Source: Penicillium oxalicum (lineage: Eukaryota; Ascomycota; Eurotiomycetes; Eurotiales; Aspergillaceae). Taken from it: DNA of 64,000 nucleotides. The position numbers and the translations under genes were made by a program. The stretch is from assembly GCF_001723175.1 (NCBI RefSeq), contig NC_064654.1:3348001-3412000 (forward strand), in the 5' to 3' direction. Shown here piece after piece: positions 21,343-33,540 of the stretch; within the stretch, counting starts at the first letter, position 1; every line of letters starts with the position of its first letter. The notes beneath the pieces are model-generated. The model did no database searches and was not told the DNA's origin. It was given only the letters and a program-made list of their open reading frames with translations.

Positions 21343-24300
21343 CTACTCATCATCGTCACCATGTCGCTTATCATGGTCCTTGGCAGGCTTGGCGAGCGCC
21401 TTCTGCCAGATGGTGCGAGCAGCATCGCGATTGAGGTCCGCAAAGAGAATGTCGAAAACCTCAGAGTACCAGCTGACTGGGTGACCCTCGATGCCCTCCT
21501 TGATGTTCTGCAGGAATCACATGTCAGTATTTATCGTTGGGATGAATCGGAATCGCCTTTCTCGGCAGATTTAAGCCGCACTTACCTCAGGGAGCTCGAG
21601 CCAGTCAGACGTGTTGTCTGCTGGGAAGATAACCTTGGTGGCACCTGCCCGACGAGCCGCCACGGTCTTCTCACGCAGACCGCCGATCCGGAGGACCTTG
21701 CCCGTCACCGTCAACTCACCTGTCATGGCAACAGTAGGGTCGAGGGGATGGTTTAGCGCCAATGAGAGCAGGGAGCTGGCCATCGTGATACCAGCCGAAG
21801 GTCCTGTTGTAAATCCGATGTCAGTACCGAGAGAACTTGATGTTGGTTGAGGCTGGTGAGGACATACCATCTTTCGGCACAGCACCCTCGGGGCAATGCA
21901 GATGAATCTTGGCTTTCTCGAAGAAGAGATTTTCAGAGAAATCACGAGCCATCACAGATTTGGCGAAGGAATAAGCGATGTGAGACGACTCTTTCATCAC
22001 GTTCTGCAAGTTACCGGTAATCTCAAGTCCTGGGCGCGAGTGGTGCTTCAAAGCATTTTCCAGAATGCACTCGACGTACAAAGCGGCTCCACCCATGCTT
22101 GTCCAAGCCAGGCCCATCGTTACACCAGGCGGGAATTTCTCATAGAGGCGATCGGCTGTGAAGACGGGAGGCCCGACATAATCCTTCAACGTGTCTTTGC
22201 CAATGCTAAGATGGACGCTATCGGGGACTTTGAGGGCATGACGGGGGTTCTCGACAGTCGACTTTTCGGGCTCCAAAGGTGCCTCGGCAGGATCCGCGGA
22301 TTCATGCTCCTTAGCCCCCTCTTGGGCCGCCTTACCCTCGTCGGTCAAAGCCGCCTCTTCAGGGAGGGCCTCCTCACCTAGGTCTTGCACAATCTTGAAG
22401 GCTGCTTTGCGGTATACCTTTTCGATCTGCTTTTTGAGGTTGCGCACACCGCTCTCACGGCAGTAGGACTTGATTAATTCTTCGATTGCCTCCTCCTGCA
22501 GTGTAACGTCCACGTCCTTTAGTCCTGTCAATTCCCTCGCCGCCGGTGCCAAGTATCGTTGAGCAATTGCCATCTTCTCATCCGCGACATATCCAGACAG
22601 CTCGATGAGCTCCATGCGATCAAGGAGGGGTCGAGGAATAGTATCCGTGACGTTGGCCGTACAGACGAAGAGAACCTTGGACAAATCCACGGGGACATCC
22701 ATGTAATGGTCCAGGAACGATGAGTTTTGTTCGGGGTCGAGTAACTCAAGAAGGGCAGAAGACGGATCACCTTGATGCCCACGTCCAATCTTGTCAACCT
22801 CGTCGATGAGAATCAAAGGATTCTCTGTCTGGCACTTCTTGAGTGCTTGAATGATTCGGCCAGGAAGGGCACCCACATAGGTGCGCCGGTGGCCCTTGAT
22901 TTCCGCAACATCGGTCAAACCACCCACCGAGAATCGGTAGTATTGGCGGTTAAGCGCACGCGCAACTGACTTTCCAATACTAGTCTTGCCCACTCCAGGA
23001 GGACCGACCAGGCAGAGAATCTTGCCTTCGACTGTGCCACGCAGCTTGCCAACGGCGATGAACTCGAGAATACGATCCTTGACGTCTTTCAAACCGTAGT
23101 GGTCTTCATCCAGAACACTGACCGCATTTTGAATACCGAAATTTTCTACACTCTTCTGACCCCAAGGAATCTGGGTCAACCAGTCCAGGTAGTTTCGAGT
23201 GACGTTGAATTCCGATGCTGCAGGCTCTAGATGGGCAAGCTTGTTGATCTCTTCTTCAAAGACCTTCTTCACGGCCTCGGGCATTGCCAGTTTCTCTGCC
23301 TTCTCCTTGAACTTCTCCACGAGCTTGTCTTTCCCGTCAGACTCGATGCCCAGTTCTCGCTTGATGCCCTTCATCTGCTCCATAAGCCAGTACTCGCGCT
23401 GGCGCTTTTGAATCTTTGCCTCCACGTCCTTGGTGATTTTGGACTGGAGCTGTGCATTCATCAACTCCTTCTTCAGCACGACCAGAGCTTTGGGTAGACG
23501 CTCCTCAATATTCATGGTTTCGAGTACTTCCTGCATCTCGTGCAATTCACCGGCAGAGACGGCGGCAGCAAAATCTGCCAGCTTCGCCGGCTCGTCGTTT
23601 CCTGGGAATTGATCGGTGTAAAAGGCGGAAATTTGGTCGCGGAACAAAGGGTTCAAGGTCGCAATCTCCTTGCAGACGTTCACAATCTCGCTTGTGACAG
23701 CTCGAATAATTCCACTCTTCTTATCATATGGTTCTTCCGCTTGGTTTTCAACGTTGACCAAGCTGACGGGATATTTGCGAAGGAAGGAAGTGGGCTCGTA
23801 ATGGTCCTTGGGCAGGTTTTCGGGGGCTCCCTCTTCAAAGCTCGCAACAACATCCCCCTTCTTCTCGACGCTCTTTTCTTCACTCGCATTCGTGTCCTTC
23901 TTTGTTTCGGCAGGAGGGAGAAGCGATGAGATCTTAATGCGGCGGTGAGGATACAGCACAGCAGTCACTCCACTAGCCTCCCCGCGGAGGGGGTAGGCTG
24001 CAGTAATCTGCGCAAAGACTCCAGTGTCATATACATCCTCCAAGTTCTCAATAACATCGCCGTCCGCATTATCGTCTTTAAAGAGGAAAGCACCGACATA
24101 AGGCTGACCACGCTTCATCATGTCTTGGATAGCAGCGGCGACATTCGGGTCACGAATTGTAATAGCTTTGTAGAACCCAGGGAAAAGAGGACGCTTGGCG
24201 ATGGGAATCGCCATGACCTGAGGGTAAACGTCTGGGACAGCAGGTTTCTGTAGCGCCTTGTCACCCGAACCCTTCTTCCCTTTCTTGCCGCCATCATCAC

Positions 24301-24820
24301 TGCCGCCACTGCCACCACCGCTTGTAGCGCTTGGCTTGGAATCAGCCGAGCTACTGCTTGGAGGAATAGGCGACGGTGTCTGATTTGAATCACTCTTTCC
24401 ATCTGCAGCATTTACATCCTTCTTCGATTCCTCCTCCAAGCTCCGCTGGTCCTGGGCGTTTGTAGACCGATCCTTTCGTCGTGTGGAGCCAGCGTGTTCG
24501 GTGGTCTTCCCCGCATCAACGGTTTTCTTCCGAGACTCGACGCTTCGGTCGGAGTTCTTATCTGGCCGCTGTGACTCTTCATCGTCTTTCTGTTCCTCCT
24601 CGTTTTTCGGTTCCTCCGGTGGAGGTTTCTCTTTCCGCTGAGTCGCGGTCGAAGAGAAGGTGCGGGGACTTATAAGAGGAGTAACGGCTTGACGAGCCGA
24701 TGTCAGTGCCGACCGGAAGTTTGCGTTATATCTTGGAGAAGCCAAGAATGGTCTTCGGAGGAAAGGGCGAGACGTTTGGTGGAGCGCAGCTCGCCAGGGG
24801 AGGGTTTGCCCGCGGAGCAT
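21343..24820 (-). CDS. pim1: Mitochondrial Lon protease (Pim1)
   Basis: There are three exons (24820-21868, 21803-21586 and 21507-21343) giving 1111 residues. The product is the ATP-dependent serine protease of the mitochondrial matrix. The first 60 residues are rich in Arg/Ser with almost no acid, a matrix-targeting sequence. A Lys/Asp/Ser-rich linker follows, then the Lon N domain from about 195. Walker A ([13 protein letters not shown]) is near residue 607 and Walker B ([11 protein letters not shown]) near 670. The catalytic Ser987 lies in PKDGPSAGIT, whose Gly codon is split by intron 1. Lys1030 in [14 protein letters not shown] completes the Ser-Lys dyad, and the spacing of 43 residues agrees with bacterial Lon. 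The length matches fungal Pim1. The gene is divergent from an Mdj1-like DnaJ gene across 470 bp. Confidence 0.97.
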
Positions 24821-25290
24821 GCTACCGGATCAAGTCGCGTGAGTTGGGATGACAGGAACTCGGCTCGGCTGAGAGAATAGGTAAAAGTTGTTCTGGGACC
24901 CTTTGAACAGTTTCGTCCTCACCGTTACAGAGACGACGTTCCCGCCAGGCAGATAAGTCTTTGGGGGAAATTGGAGAGGGTGATAGTGGAGGGAGATGGT
25001 GAACCCAAGTTCCGGCCTCGGAAGACCGCTCTGTAAGCAGCTCGGGCTCTTTCATCATCGTTTCTGTTTCGGAGCTATAGGTTTTTCCGAACTGCGCATG
25101 TCCCGAGCCGCCTGGAAGCTTCTTCAGCCGGACTGGAGCCGCTGGGGAAAGTTTGTCCAGGGTTGCGACTTCAAGCATCTATCTTAAATTTTTTTCGCAT
25201 CTTCTTGCGAATTCGGCCCCCTGAGTGTCTCCCTCGTATCCAACTCAAACGTATCTACGATTATTTCATTTACCTGGAGCATTACAATCC
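24821..25290. promoter_or_regulatory. Divergent promoter, lon / DnaJ, with heat-shock-like site
   Basis: This is a 470 bp spacer between two mitochondrial proteostasis genes. At 25114-25123 it contains GGAAGCTTCT, an exact nGAAnnTTCn inverted pair, the minimal core of a heat shock element. A third unit is not clear. A minus-strand open frame here (24822-25178) looks like lon leader rather than protein. Confidence 0.6.
25114..25123. promoter_or_regulatory. Candidate heat shock element core (nGAAnnTTCn)
   Basis: The word GGAAGCTTCT fits two inverted HSF units. It lies about 170 bp from the DnaJ start and 290 bp from the lon start. A 10-bp match with six fixed bases can occur by chance, so the support is mostly contextual. 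Confidence 0.4.
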
Positions 25291-27089
25291 ATGAACCCAT
25301 CTGCCGCTTTCCCCAAGGCCGCGGGTCTCCCCGCGCGCCTGCTGCGGGCACCGTCAACCTGCTCCAAACAGACAGCAACAAGCCAACGGTGTGCTCCGTA
25401 AATTCGAAGCGTGGATATCATGCGACAGCAGTGAAGTCTCCCGCTCGGCGACTTCGGGAGAATGTTCACAAGAGGAAGGATTTTGCCGTGCCATCGGCCA
25501 GAGTATGTGAACTTCTTAGTCTCCCCCATCGACTTTCATATCATCCGATTTCCACTTCGGTATAATGAATTGACTCTGTACCTCTAGGTGTTTCATACAA
25601 CCGCACCTCTCGCCGCAATTCCCGATCCCTATAAGGTTCTTGGAGTCGACAAAGGAGCCTCTGCGAGTGATATCAAGAAGGCGTATTACGGCATGGCCAA
25701 GAAGTACCACCCTGACACAAACAAGGATGCAAATGCCAAGGAGAAATTCGCCGAGGCTCAGTCCGCTTATGAACTACTATCCGACGCAAAGAAACGTGAG
25801 AATTACGATAGGTTCGGCTCCGCAGCCTTTGACCAAAACGGCGGATTTGACCCCAACGCTGGTGGGAATCCCTTCGCTGGTGCCGGAGGCTTCGGCGGAT
25901 TTGGTGGTGGATTCGCAGGTGGTCCTTTTGGGGGTGGCTTTGCGCAAGACATCAACTTTGAAGACCTATTCGGCGCATTTGCAGGAGGCGCACGCCGAGG
26001 GGCTCGGGGAAGACGGAATCCTTTCCAAGAGCAAATTCTGGTCGGCGAGGATATTGAGGTTCAAAATAACATCTCATTCATGGAAGCGGCAAAGGGGACG
26101 TCTGCAGAGATCAAAATCACTCCGCTCACTCAATGTGGTACCTGCAAGGGTGACGGACTGAAGTCGGGGGCGAAGCGATCTCAATGCAAACAATGCAATG
26201 GGTCTGGAACTCGTGTCCACTTCATGCAGGGTGGCTTCCAGGTGGCCGCGACCTGCGATGCGTGTGGGGGTATTGGGATGATTGTTCCTCGCGGCTCCGA
26301 GTGTGGCTCTTGTCACGGAAACGGAGTCGTTCGGGAGACCAAGACCATCAAGGTTGACATCCCTGCGGGAGTGGAAGATGGTATGCGCATGAGAGTCAGC
26401 GGGGAGGGCGATGCGCCACCCACAGGAACGTCTGCAGCTGCTGGCGCTCGCACCCAAAAGGGCGATCTCTATGTCACGATTCGCGTTGCGCCCGACCACC
26501 GTTTCAGCCGCAACGGATCTGATATTCTCTATACCGCAACTCTTCCCCTCACCACGGCACTTCTTGGGGGTGAAGTGACGATTCCTACCCTCGACAATGA
26601 AGTGAAGGTCAAAGTCGCCACCGGTACCGGTACCGGTGATAGAATTACGTTGTCGGGTATGGGCATGAAGAAATTGGGAGGCCGTGGCGGACGTTTCAGT
26701 CCTTCCGGCGACCTGAAAGTCGAATTCAAGGTTGCCATGCCGAAGTATCTGACTGGCAACCAACGCACCATTTTGGAAGTGCTCGCTGATGAGATGGGCG
26801 ACAAGACCGCCAAACGGACTATGAATTTCAGCAAGGAAAGGTAAAGTCCCTCACCATTCTTCTTCCCGGAGTCTTTCAATGCGGGCCGCCCACTGATGAC
26901 GGTTTCAATTCCAGCCCTCCCTCGTCCTCGGAGTCTGCCACCAACGAGCACAAGAATGAAGGCTTCCTCAAATCAGTGTGGCACAAATTGACGGACAAGA
27001 CCTCTGATTCCCCCAAGTCTTCGGGCTCTGACGCCAAGGACGCTGGCAAGGATGCGGCCGGTAAGGGCGACTCGAAGAAGCCAAACTAA
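25291..27089 (+). CDS. mdj1: Mitochondrial DnaJ/Hsp40 chaperone (Mdj1-like), 5' frame uncertain
   Basis: This gene encodes the matrix J-protein partner of mitochondrial Hsp70. The secure exons are up to 25502, 25588-26840 and 26915-27089. The order is a J domain ([20 protein letters not shown], then HPD in [10 protein letters not shown]), a Gly/Phe-rich region, four zinc-finger repeats ([32 protein letters not shown]), C-terminal substrate domains, and a Lys/Ser-rich tail. The start is a problem. The only suitable ATG (25291) opens [20 protein letters not shown], which looks like a targeting peptide, but this frame stops at about 25399. The next frame carries [15 protein letters not shown] and runs on into the J domain. 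Either one base is missing at about 25353-25386, or a 47-nt intron (25325-25371, weak donor GTCTCC) is spliced out. Confidence 0.9.
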
Positions 27090-27836
27090 AAACCGATGTT
27101 TATGTATATTCGGATGTACTTGTATACCATTGTTGGGCTTGTAACTATATTTTCATTTCTCTGCCTTGTTTTGCCCACTCTCCCTTATTGTGTCTATTCA
27201 TCACCACTTCATAGCGCCGGCGAGATTGAAAGGACATTTGCCTTTTACACCAGTACTGTTCCTGTATTACTGTCTCAGTCAACTGCTGCATACACAAATA
27301 ATGTTGAAGAAGCTAGTACACAAGTTCTGCAAGTCTTCCCAACCGGGCCAGCCCAATCAAATCAAGGGATTGGTTAAGTCTGCAAAACCATAAATTTCCG
27401 GGCTTGGTGCCTTGTAGGCGAAGCCACAGCGTCTGGTTGGCTGACGCCCGCCCAGGCCATCACAACCCGACACGGTCGCTCGTCCTGCCAATCTGATGGG
27501 CGGCACATCTCTCGTCTGTCACGTCGTGTCTTTTCCTTCATACCCATCGCTCTTTCCCCGCTTGGTTGGATACCTTTTCATTTCTGCTCCCGACTCAAGT
27601 GGTCTCGATTGCGACTCCATTGTCCACCACGATATCCTCGTATTGGCAGACGCACCGACGTCATTGAACGACCGGGGATCGTCTTTAGGCCCCGACATCC
27701 CGCCCTTCTTTTTACCCCACAGCCTTGATCCCGCGGGAGCTCTACGATTGTGAATCCCGCCACTCTTGTGCTTCCTGCTGTCCGCACCTGCTTGTTAGTG
27801 CATGGGAGCCTAGAGTAGCCCCAAGTCGCTTGCAAA
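27090..27836. promoter_or_regulatory. Spacer holding the BRO1 promoter
   Basis: This 747 bp stretch lies between the DnaJ stop and the BRO1 start. Short open frames of under 95 codons overlap in all frames without motifs. It should contain the DnaJ 3' UTR and the BRO1 promoter and leader. Confidence 0.55.
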
Positions 27837-30800
27837 ATGGCTCAGTCTCCTATGCTGTCGTGCCCCTTGAAGCAGACGAACGAGATCGACTGGACTCAGC
27901 CCCTCAAAGATTACATTCGGCAAACATATGGCGAAGATCCAGAGAGCTACAGTTCAGTGTGCGCAACGCTGAACCGCCTCCGGCAGGACATGAGAGGTGC
28001 CGGTAAGGACAGCGCTACTGGACGTGATCTGTTGTATCGATACTATGGCCAGCTAGAACTGCTGGACCTGCGCTTTCCTGTGGACGAGAACCACATCAAG
28101 ATCTCATTTACATGGTAAGCTGACCGTCGAGGGACAAAGCCTCGCTGGGTAATCATGCTGATCTTCTCGCTCCTTCGTAGGTACGATGCATTTACCCACA
28201 AGCCAACATCTCAATACTCCCTTGCCTACGAGAAAGCCTCCATTATTTTTAACATCTCCGCTGTGCTCTCCTGCCATGCCGCGAACCAAAATCGGGCAGA
28301 GGACCTCGGCGTTAAGACGGCATACCACTCCTTCCAAGCTTCTGCCGGCATGTTCACGTATATCAATGAGAACTTTCTGCATGCGCCATCCACGGACTTG
28401 AATCGTGATACGGTCAAAACCTTGATTCATGTCACGCTGGCTCAAGCTCAAGAGGTCTTCTTGGAGAAACAAATCCAAGATAAGAAAAAACCAGGATTTC
28501 TCGCCAAGCTCGCGAGTCAGTCCGCCTATCTCTATTCGCAAGCCGTCGAGACAATGCAGGAGTTTGTGACCAAGAACATCTTTGACAAAGTATGGTCGAT
28601 TATGGTACAGGCAAAGGCGGCGCACCTAGCCTCTATGGCGTCATATTTCCAGGCAATCGCCGACAGTGAAGGAAATTCCCACGGTGTCGCGATTGCCCGG
28701 CTGCAGATGGCAGAGAAGCAGGCCACGACAGCGCTTACCTGGGCCAAGTCCTTCCCAAACTCGGCTTCTGCCTCCTCCAACTTGCCGGCGGAGGCGGGGG
28801 CTAATCTGGTAGAACTTGTCAAGCACAACCTTTCCAATGTGCAAGATGTGCTGGCCACAATGATTAAGGACAACGATTTCATTTATCATCAACCCGTCCC
28901 AAATGAGGCCGGTCTTACTGCGGTCCCCAAGCTCGCGGCGGCCAAAGCAATCCCGGTCAGCGAGCTGTATCAGGGACAGGATATCCAGCGTATTATCGGA
29001 CCCGACATCTTCCAAAAGCTCGTACCTTTCTCTGTCACTGAGACCGCGAGTCTCTACGATGAAGAGAAAGCTAAACTGATTCGCGCGGAAACCGAAAAAG
29101 TCGACACAGCGGACGGCGAGATGGCTGCGAGCCTAGACTATCTGAAGCTTCCAGGGAGTTTGAACATCCTTAAAGGTGGCATGGACCAAGAAATGACCGT
29201 TGACGAGGAGTTTCGACGGTGGTGCTCCGAGCTCGCCGGTCACAAGCCTTTCCATCGCGCTCTGGAAGAGCTTCAAGAGCGCAAGAAAGAGGTGCAGGCT
29301 CAGCTAGATCACTGCTCAAAACAGCTAGACTTGGAGGAGAGTGTTTGCGAGAAAATGCGCTCCAAATATGGCGCCGACTGGAGCCAACAGCCCAGCAGTC
29401 GCCTGAACACCACTCTCCGTGGAGATATTCGCGCATATAGAGATACCATCAGCGAGGCTAGCGCCAGCGACACTCAACTTTCTGCAACTCTTCGACAATA
29501 CGAACCAGACTTTGATCAGATGCGATCGGCAGGGGAAACAGACGAGGCTGATGTGCTGTACCAGCAGGCATTAATCAAGGCCGGGTCTAAACACAACAAA
29601 GGCAAAAATGGCGCCACGAGTCCGGCAGAGGGCAGCCTTTTGGACGATGTCTACGATGAAGGTAGTGTGTCTGTGGCCGAACAGATTGCCAAGGTAGAGG
29701 GGATTTTGAACAAGTTGAATCTGGTCAAGCAAGACCGGGCGACGACTTTGAAAGATTTGAAGGAAAAGGTAGCGAAACCTTGTTGTGGAATGCTCTCGTT
29801 TGATTCATACGATGCTAATTGATCGCAGGTCCGGAATGACGATATTTCCAACGTCCTCATTTTGAACAAGAAGACCATCGCCGGACAGGAGAACCAGCTT
29901 TTCGAGACCGAACTTGAAAAATTCCGGCCTCACCAAACTCGGCTTCTACAGGCCAATCACAGACAATCGTCCTTGATGAAGGAGCTGACCAAGACATACG
30001 CTGCTCTGCTGCAAGACAAGCGAGTTCAGTCTGAACAGTCCAAATATGAATCGATTTCCAAACAGCGAAACTCCGTGATGGCTCGATACAAAAAGGTCTA
30101 TGAAGCGTTCAATGGCCTCTCGTCGGGCATTTCGCAGGCTCGTACATTCTACAAAGACATGGCCGAGAACGTGGAAAGTCTGCAAAAGAATGTTGAGACA
30201 TTCATCAGTAATCGCCGATCAGAGGGTGCCCAACTTCTTAGCCAGATTGAACGGGACAAGGCCAGTGGGGTGGCCGAGCAGGAAGATCGTGAGCGAGAGA
30301 AGCTTCGCCTGTTAATGGAGCGGCTCTCTACTGACTCCAAGGGGCCATCGACTTCACCATCTACTGGAGCCGCAATGGCTCCCCCTTCCAAAGTCAAATC
30401 ACCTCCGCCCCCCGTCCAGACGCCATCCTACTCAATGACTGGTCCGTCGCCCCAGATGTCGCCGCGCTATCCACCGAGCATGTCGGGCGCGCCACAGCAG
30501 GGTGCACCTCTCTCACAATCGCCCGCGGGTTATGGACAATATGTGGGTGGTACCTCTGGATATGCCTCTGCTCAGCCTTTTCAACAAGGTGCCGCGGCTC
30601 CTCTTTCCGAGGGATATAACCCCATGGCCTATCCATATCAAACGCCCGTCTCCCCTCCGCCCAATCAGCAATACTTTTCTCACACCCCAGCCCCGTACAG
30701 CGGCTATCCAAGCACGAGTCCTGCCCCGTCCGCTGCTGCCGTGACCCCGAATTACATGGCTCCGCAAGGGTACATTCCTCCTCCGCCTCCTCCGCGACCC

Positions 30801-30965
30801 CAGCAGACTAACTACCCACCTTCATCCGGTGGCGCCTACCCATCTGGCCCCGGTGGATATGCGCAAGCTCGACCCTATCCTCACCACAAGACGCCATCTC
30901 AATCCCAGTCGCAACAGCCTCCGAGCGCCAACGATCCATGGGCTGGGTTGAATGCATGGAAATAA
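27837..30965 (+). CDS. bro1: Vacuolar protein-sorting protein BRO1 (ALIX family)
   Basis: There are three exons (27837-28114, 28181-29768 and 29829-30965) giving 1000 residues. BRO1 is an ESCRT-III-associated endosomal protein that binds Snf7/Vps32 and recruits a deubiquitinase during multivesicular-body sorting. The N-terminal BRO1 domain (about 1-390) begins PMLSCPLKQTNEIDW and has DLLYRYYGQLELLDLRFPV, WYDAFTHKPTSQYSLAYEK, and IIFNISAVLSCHAANQNR. Intron 1 splits the Trp of FTWYDAF. The middle coiled-coil V domain spans roughly 400-760. The last 200 residues are a Pro/Gln/Tyr-rich tail with repeated PPP and YP words, suited to SH3 or ESCRT contacts. The N-terminus separates it from the paralogue PalA/Rim20 of pH signalling. 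Confidence 0.96.
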
Positions 30966-31706
30966 AGCTTCCTATAGATTCGCAAAACAAGCGACCTCAC
31001 GAAATGACCTATCAACAGTTGCCTCAAGTTGGTGCTTTTAATCGATTGTTTGTTTCTGCCACATGGCTTCATTACGATGTAAAGTCTCTTTTTTATCTGT
31101 TCCCATCCACCTTTTTTCTCCCAGTGACCCGGTAGTTTCGACAGAATAATTCGTGTCCAGGCTGCGTCGCGTGGAATGTCCAACATTAAAACTTAGAGAT
31201 TGATGTCGAAGTGGACTCTTTGATGCGGCAGCGTGACGATGTTTTCAAATCTTCAAAAGTAATTGTATGATTGGAGAACTTTGGCGGGTTGGAACAGTGA
31301 ACATCAATTTCTTCTCGGTGTCAAGTTCGGTTTTGACTAAATATCCGTTCTCACCCCTCAGTACCAACCTACTGACATGGAATGGATAATACCTACCTGT
31401 TGCCATGTTGTGTTCCGACTCAACGGAGTATCTGTGTGAAAGGCTGGCGAAGGTCCTTAAACACCGATTGAGAATCCAACGGACTTGAAAGATTCCAGAA
31501 GAAGATATATTACACTCCGGATCTTGGGTAATGCATCGCTACACTATGCACGTCGTTGAATAGATTCAATGTCTAGAAATCGAGGGTGGGCTGAGAATAC
31601 AGGCAATGAGACTCTGCTACTGGAATACACATGAGTACTCTGTGACTTTACCCAAAGAAAGTGCAGCCGCTATGCTGTATTCAACCCTGATGAACAGATG
31701 ACCATC
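30966..31706. other. Convergent intergenic region
   Basis: This 741 bp spacer lies between BRO1 and the transcription-factor-like gene. A minus-strand stretch at about 31550-31620 could encode a short further exon of the latter (reading RVSLPVFSAHPRFLDIES before a stop), but the splice sites are weak and I do not call it. Confidence 0.5.
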
Positions 31707-32765
31707 TCACCAAGCAGGGTTACCCAGTGTCCAACCCCGAGTAAATCGGTCATGAAGCTCAAATTCACTAGATCCCTTAGAAACGAGCTTAGAAAGGAGA
31801 TCTTTCAATAGCCCGTTGAAACCGAGCGTCTCCGGTCCTCCCTTGAGCCGCACCATCTGTAGAGCCCCCTCCGTATGATGTTTCAACATTCTCATATCAC
31901 GTACGAAGAGCTGCAAAATGATTTAATTCATAGGTCCCCAAATCAGCTTCTCCATGATATCTCATGCGCTCAAAACCATGTTTCGAAGAAGGGGAAACCA
32001 AAAAAAGAGAAGAGGAGAGAGAAAAAAACCAAGGCCACTCACCTCGTCATAAGCCAGCATGATCGCCTGCGCAATGGTCGAATCAGTGAAACGAGGTGCC
32101 TCGTTGCAGATTGCTCCCCGCAACGTCTTCAAGCATTTACTTTTATAAAAAAGGCCCTTTTGCATAAAGATTATCTCTTGGTCTGACTCTGCATGGCTCT
32201 TGTGAAGATGTCGGCAGGATAAGAGGAAGATGATATCCAGAAGTCTTGCATCTGCGCGAGCTGCAGGGATCCAAGCCCGTTTCACCAATTCACAGAACTT
32301 GACATTCGGGCTTTGACAGGACATCAAAGGGATGACAATGTTCACGTCTTGTTGAAGAATCGGTCAGTGTGATTTTATTTCAATATCCTCTTTTGAGGAG
32401 GTGGGATGTATAAATTCAGTAAGGACAGGCTGGGACGACGCACAGTGATCAAATAACATCTCCTCTATTGGCTTCAAGGGTGTTGCAAAGCATGTGAAAG
32501 GGTCCTGCCTTGAGGCTGATAGCAAACTGATCACTGGGAATTTCTGGTGCGTCTGTGAATATTGATGCTCGTCGCGAGCTGGAACCGAAGACTTGACGGA
32601 TCGAGTCCGAGCTTGATACTGAATTGTCCGCAGACGTCGTACCCTCGCATGTGCTGCGCGAGCCGCGTGAGACCGAGCTATCTTCCGATGCGCGACAGTC
32701 TGCTGTGACTCTTCACCAAAACTCTGGGCGGAAATTATCAGGAACTGGGGGTTTGAAATCTTCAT
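31707..32765 (-). CDS. Fungal transcription-factor-like protein, short or truncated
   Basis: I assemble three exons: 32765-32444, 32347-32043 and 31910-31707, giving 276 residues with consistent phases. The first junction restores FDHYVNIVIPLMS. The N-terminus (FLIISAQS, then RSHAARAAHARVRRLRTIQYQAR) matches a fungal family that has an Arg/His-rich leader instead of a Zn2Cys6 cluster. It is followed by a regulatory domain of the fungal-specific transcription-factor type (DARLLDIIFLLSCRHL, CLKTLRGAI, HTEGALQMVRLKGGPETLG, FELHDRFTRG). Relatives usually run 150 or more residues further, so this copy looks C-terminally truncated, or it has later exons I cannot place. It is divergent from a short-chain dehydrogenase and may control it, but that is only inferred from position. 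Confidence 0.68.
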
Positions 32766-33540
32766 TACGGTCAGGGACTTAGAGACTGGATATCCGGTTG
32801 GTTGAGTCGAGCCTGTGGTAGCTGTGGTCAATGGTAAAGAAGAGTAGTAGATCGACTTCGGTTTGTCAGATTGCAAAAGACGATGTTTCAAACACGACTC
32901 AAGACGTAGGAGAGTAATTGAAGGTGTCGAGAACAATGTCCAAATACTGCTTCAAAGTGCTCGTCCTCACTCAAATCTCTCGGCTCGGCTCTACTGTCTT
33001 TGGTTCGATATGTCAGCGTCCGGCGAGACAATTGAACGTCAATAGCGCTTCATCGTCAGCCCTAAGCGATGCCAAGCCTTGTGCCTTCCCGAAATGGACA
33101 AGCTTACAAAAGCCTCGGAAATGAGGCACAACTGCTTCTCGACCATTCAGCCAATTGTGTGTCGCCCAGCTTAGGTACAGGAGTACTTTTCTGAGGCGTT
33201 CCATGCTGTGCAGCGATGCAGACAAGTAGTATGGAATCGAAACGAAGAACCAAGATTTGCACTTTCCTTATTCCTCGACTCTGAGGGCCCCGTCCTATCA
33301 CATAATCCTATAGTTCACTCTGCAGGGATGATATACTTGATCGAAGATGCTCGGGTTTAGGAGATGAATAAGTGACGGAGATAGAGCTGCCTAGAAAGAT
33401 GAGGGTCATTAAAGGAAGTACATTGTCAGACATAAAAGGCGCCAAATCTGTCCTTCAAACTGTGGAAAATACCATATTCTCGTACTGGACGAAAAGGTTC
33501 CACCCTATACTTGATTTGCAAAAACAACGCATTCACCTCT
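32766..33540. promoter_or_regulatory. Divergent promoter, transcription-factor-like gene / dehydrogenase
   Basis: This 775 bp spacer lies between the two divergent start codons. No decisive element was recognised. Confidence 0.5.

Noticed and set aside
24822..25178. 118-codon minus-strand open frame before lon
   Set aside because: It lies in the shared lon/DnaJ promoter, is separated from lon by an in-frame stop, and shows no motif.
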